Of a stretch of 64,000 nt of DNA, positions 53,661 through 64,000 are shown one piece after another. The DNA comes from Siniperca chuatsi (Eukaryota > Chordata > Actinopteri > Centrarchiformes > Sinipercidae), in NCBI RefSeq assembly GCF_020085105.1, contig NC_058061.1, positions 1,647,784 through 1,711,783 of the forward strand, in the 5' to 3' direction. The notes under the pieces were generated by a model. It was not told where the DNA came from. It did not search any database and saw only the letters and a program-made list of their open reading frames with translations. The position numbers and the translations under genes are program-made. Each line of letters begins with the position of its first letter. Position 1 is the first letter of the stretch.

Positions 53661-54128
53661 TAGTGGTAGCCTAATACTTCCTTTAGAATCACTGCAGTTT
53701 TCCTATCATGTCCTCATTATGTTGAAGGTATTTTTTTTAGTGTATTTGTCCTCGATATATGATTTCTGGTGTTTTCCTGTGCAATCACATCGTCCCAATA
53801 ATCCTCCTATAATGTACTGTTGTATTATATTTAAACCTTATAGCGCCTACATGATTCACACTGTGCTTTAACATCTATAAAATCTCAGCCTATAATTTTC
53901 CTTTTATATTTCTATGGGGAAGTGTAGTGTGTTATTACACAACCTGTATTTTATAGCCCATACCTTTTCACTACATATATTCGTGTTATTGTGCCTTATG
54001 CTGAACTCTCTTGTTCTTTCCTGTTTCAAGCTACAGATGCACATTTATAGATCTTTTTCCAACGAGGTAATTTAAATTTAAAACATGTTGGAGTATTATT
54101 ACTGCACTGACAGATTTTTTTCACTTGT

Positions 54129-54679
54129 TTTAAAGAAAAAGTTACGCTCATTCGCTTTCTTGCTGAGAGATAGATATTCAGATTGATGCCACTCATGTCT
54201 GTACATTAAATATGAAGCTACAGCCAGCAGTTGGTTAGCTTAGCTTAGCATAAAGACTGGAAACAGGGGGAAACAGCTAGCCTGGCTTTGTCCAAAAGGT
54301 AACAAAATCCACCTCCGAGCACCTCTAAAGCTCACTGACCAACATGTTATATCTCATTTGTTTAATCAGTGCAAAATCAAAGTGTTAAAACAACAAGTGG
54401 TGGTTTTACCCGAGGTTATGCAATTAATTCTTGGCCGGGAGCAGTGACTTCCTGGAGTGGGCTGGTTGGCCTGGCAGCGTCATGGTGACAACAGGACACC
54501 TAGGCTAGCTGTTTCCCCCTGTTTCCAGTCTTTATGCTACGCTAAGCTAACAGTCTCCTGGCTGTAGCTTCATATTTACTGTACAGACATGAGAGTGGAG
54601 TGGTATCAAGCTGAACATCTAATTCTCAGCGAGAGCAAATAAACATATTTCTAAAAAAAATGTTGAACTATTCCTTTAA
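54129..54679. mobile_element. Fold-back element of a common teleost family
   Basis: Inverted ends TTAAAGAAAAAGTTACGCTC and ...GTTGAACTATTCCTTTAA, with inner inverted stretches around GACTGGAAACAGGGGGAAAC and its reverse complement. Fragments of it are at 6455, 9880 and 40195. No coding. Confidence 0.8.
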
Positions 54680-54826
54680 TATACAATTGCAGAGTTACTC
54701 CAAAGAAGGACAGAGACATTGTTGCAGTTTCAGACTTTTAGTTTTACTCTGAAACCATCATCAGGAGCAGGTAGAGGTGTCAGGAAACCTCCTGGTGATG
54801 GTTTTAATGTCGTATGGGTGTGTGTA

Positions 54827-55430
54827 GTGGTATATGGACCCAAATGCAGATGACCAGGAAGCGTAATGGGGTGAAGTAGCCGGATGGCTACAGTGTTTAT
54901 TGAGGGTGATGTGGTTGACAGGCAGGTACAGGCAGACAGGTAAACAGACAGGTAAACAAACAGGCAAAAGGCAGATCGGTTACCGGCTGGTAGTGGTGCA
55001 AGCAGGGAAGTGAGTCCAAAGTGGTAATTCAGTTCAAATAGGGAGCAGGCAAGTTACAACATACAGGATCCAGCCCAGGTCCAAGGGAGACAAAGAATCC
55101 AAAAAACAGAACTCACGGTAAAACTGCCGGGGAATTGGGCACTGGAACCAGGTGCAACATAAAGTTCACCAAACGGCGACACACAAAGGTCAGGAACAAA
55201 GACTCAAGGCCATAATCACTCAGCAGAAACAACACCATGTGTAACAACAGTGACCCAACACTGAACAAAGAGACCCAGACTAAATACCCTCGGGGAGGTG
55301 AAACAAGGACCAACAATCAAAACTGGAGGGAAAACAAAGACAGGAAGTAAAAACCACAAGATACACCAGGGAAGGAACACACTACAAAATAAAACAGGAA
55401 GTGACAACACCTAAACTACCACATTTAAAG
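54827..55430 (-). mobile_element. LTR-like element, reverse copy of the 36115-36610 family
   Basis: The reverse complement carries ...TTTGGGTCC..., GTTTTGATTGTTGGTCC and ...AAACACTGTAGCCATCCGGC, as at 36115-36610, but the middle differs. It lies in the presumed first intron of tnks2. Confidence 0.6.
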
Positions 55431-55777
55431 TAAAACCCGAAATCTTCTGCAACATTGCCTCTGTTGTTTTTTGGAGTAAATCTACTCCATATATGTTTTA
55501 AATATCAGTGGGTCTGCTGAAGTTTTAATATCTTTAATAATAGATATTATGTCGTTAAATCCCCTATGATTTCCCTGCAGGGTACCGGAGCTTGTCGTCC
55601 TTCATGGCCTCAGTAGCTGCTGGGTTCTGGGGTTCTGCCGCCTGCTGCTCGCACTCCAAACTCTCCAGAACCGGCAGTCTGAAACTGGGACGAGGCCGTT
55701 CACCACCGTGCATGTCGTCCAGCCAGAGATGGTCGGGTGTGTCCGGTCTCGGGGGCGGAGGCGTGTCCCCGGGGCCC

Positions 55778-63835
<8,058 letters not shown>

Positions 63836-64000
63836 GTGTGCACTTTTGTCCAAACTATAACTGCATTTACTAGGACTGTACCTGAATCATTCAAATAAAC
63901 TGATGGTCAGAACATAAACGTATAGTATGTTTATCCGTGAGACTCCTGTGTCCTTATGTTGAGGAACATTAAAGATATCAGCAACTCTGCAGAGTGCCAT

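Overview
The window looks like percomorph (spiny-rayed) teleost genomic DNA. Its genes are split by GT-AG introns, it carries an SNTX-family (stonustoxin-like) gene of the kind found across many teleosts, and it is full of teleost-type repeats: Tc1/mariner, hAT-like MITEs, fold-back elements, LTR-like blocks and long CA/TG microsatellites. Most of the 64 kb is non-coding. Four genes are supported, plus one gene fragment. Gene names come from remembered family features, not from a database search.

Layout. (1) 961-21292, minus strand: the first eight coding exons of a PDZ protein. PDZ1, a Ser-rich linker and the start of a second, STXBP4-like PDZ can be read; the gene continues past the left edge. 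Its 9.9-kb intron 1 holds a 33-bp E-box minisatellite, a solo-LTR-like block and a hAT-like MITE whose internal 29-bp unit has expanded to about 48 copies. A 0.7-kb CA-rich array lies just upstream of exon 1. (2) 22-28.5 kb, intergenic: a hairpin, a MITE with long TIRs and a 1.9-kb satellite of 64-bp units. (3) 28511-31748, plus strand: a two-exon class A GPCR of the HCAR/OXER1/GPR31 type with YRY in place of DRY and a dead Tc1 element in its intron. (4) 31.7-41.3 kb, intergenic: a repeat complex with 36-bp and 30-bp GC-rich minisatellites, inverted arms and an LTR-like block. The very long overlapping ORFs here are by-products of repeat units whose length is divisible by three. (5) 41699-47061, plus strand: an intact SNTX-family gene of about 703 codons (MACPF-like, FAT, thioredoxin-like, PRY-SPRY), followed at 48505-48890 by a truncated paralogous fragment. 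(6) 55778-63835, plus strand: the first 14 coding exons of tankyrase-2 (tnks2), covering ankyrin clusters 1-3 (the third possibly incomplete); the gene continues past the right edge. Exon 2 lacks one base.

The genes do not form a functional cassette; they are ordinary neighbours on a chromosome. The most notable signals are the tnks2 frameshift, the TG-repeat tracts next to splice sites in two genes, the YRY receptor motif, the CLEAR/E-box minisatellite, and the same 29-bp tandem repeat inside two copies of one MITE family at very different copy number. I found no sign of a new defence, mobile or RNA-guided system.
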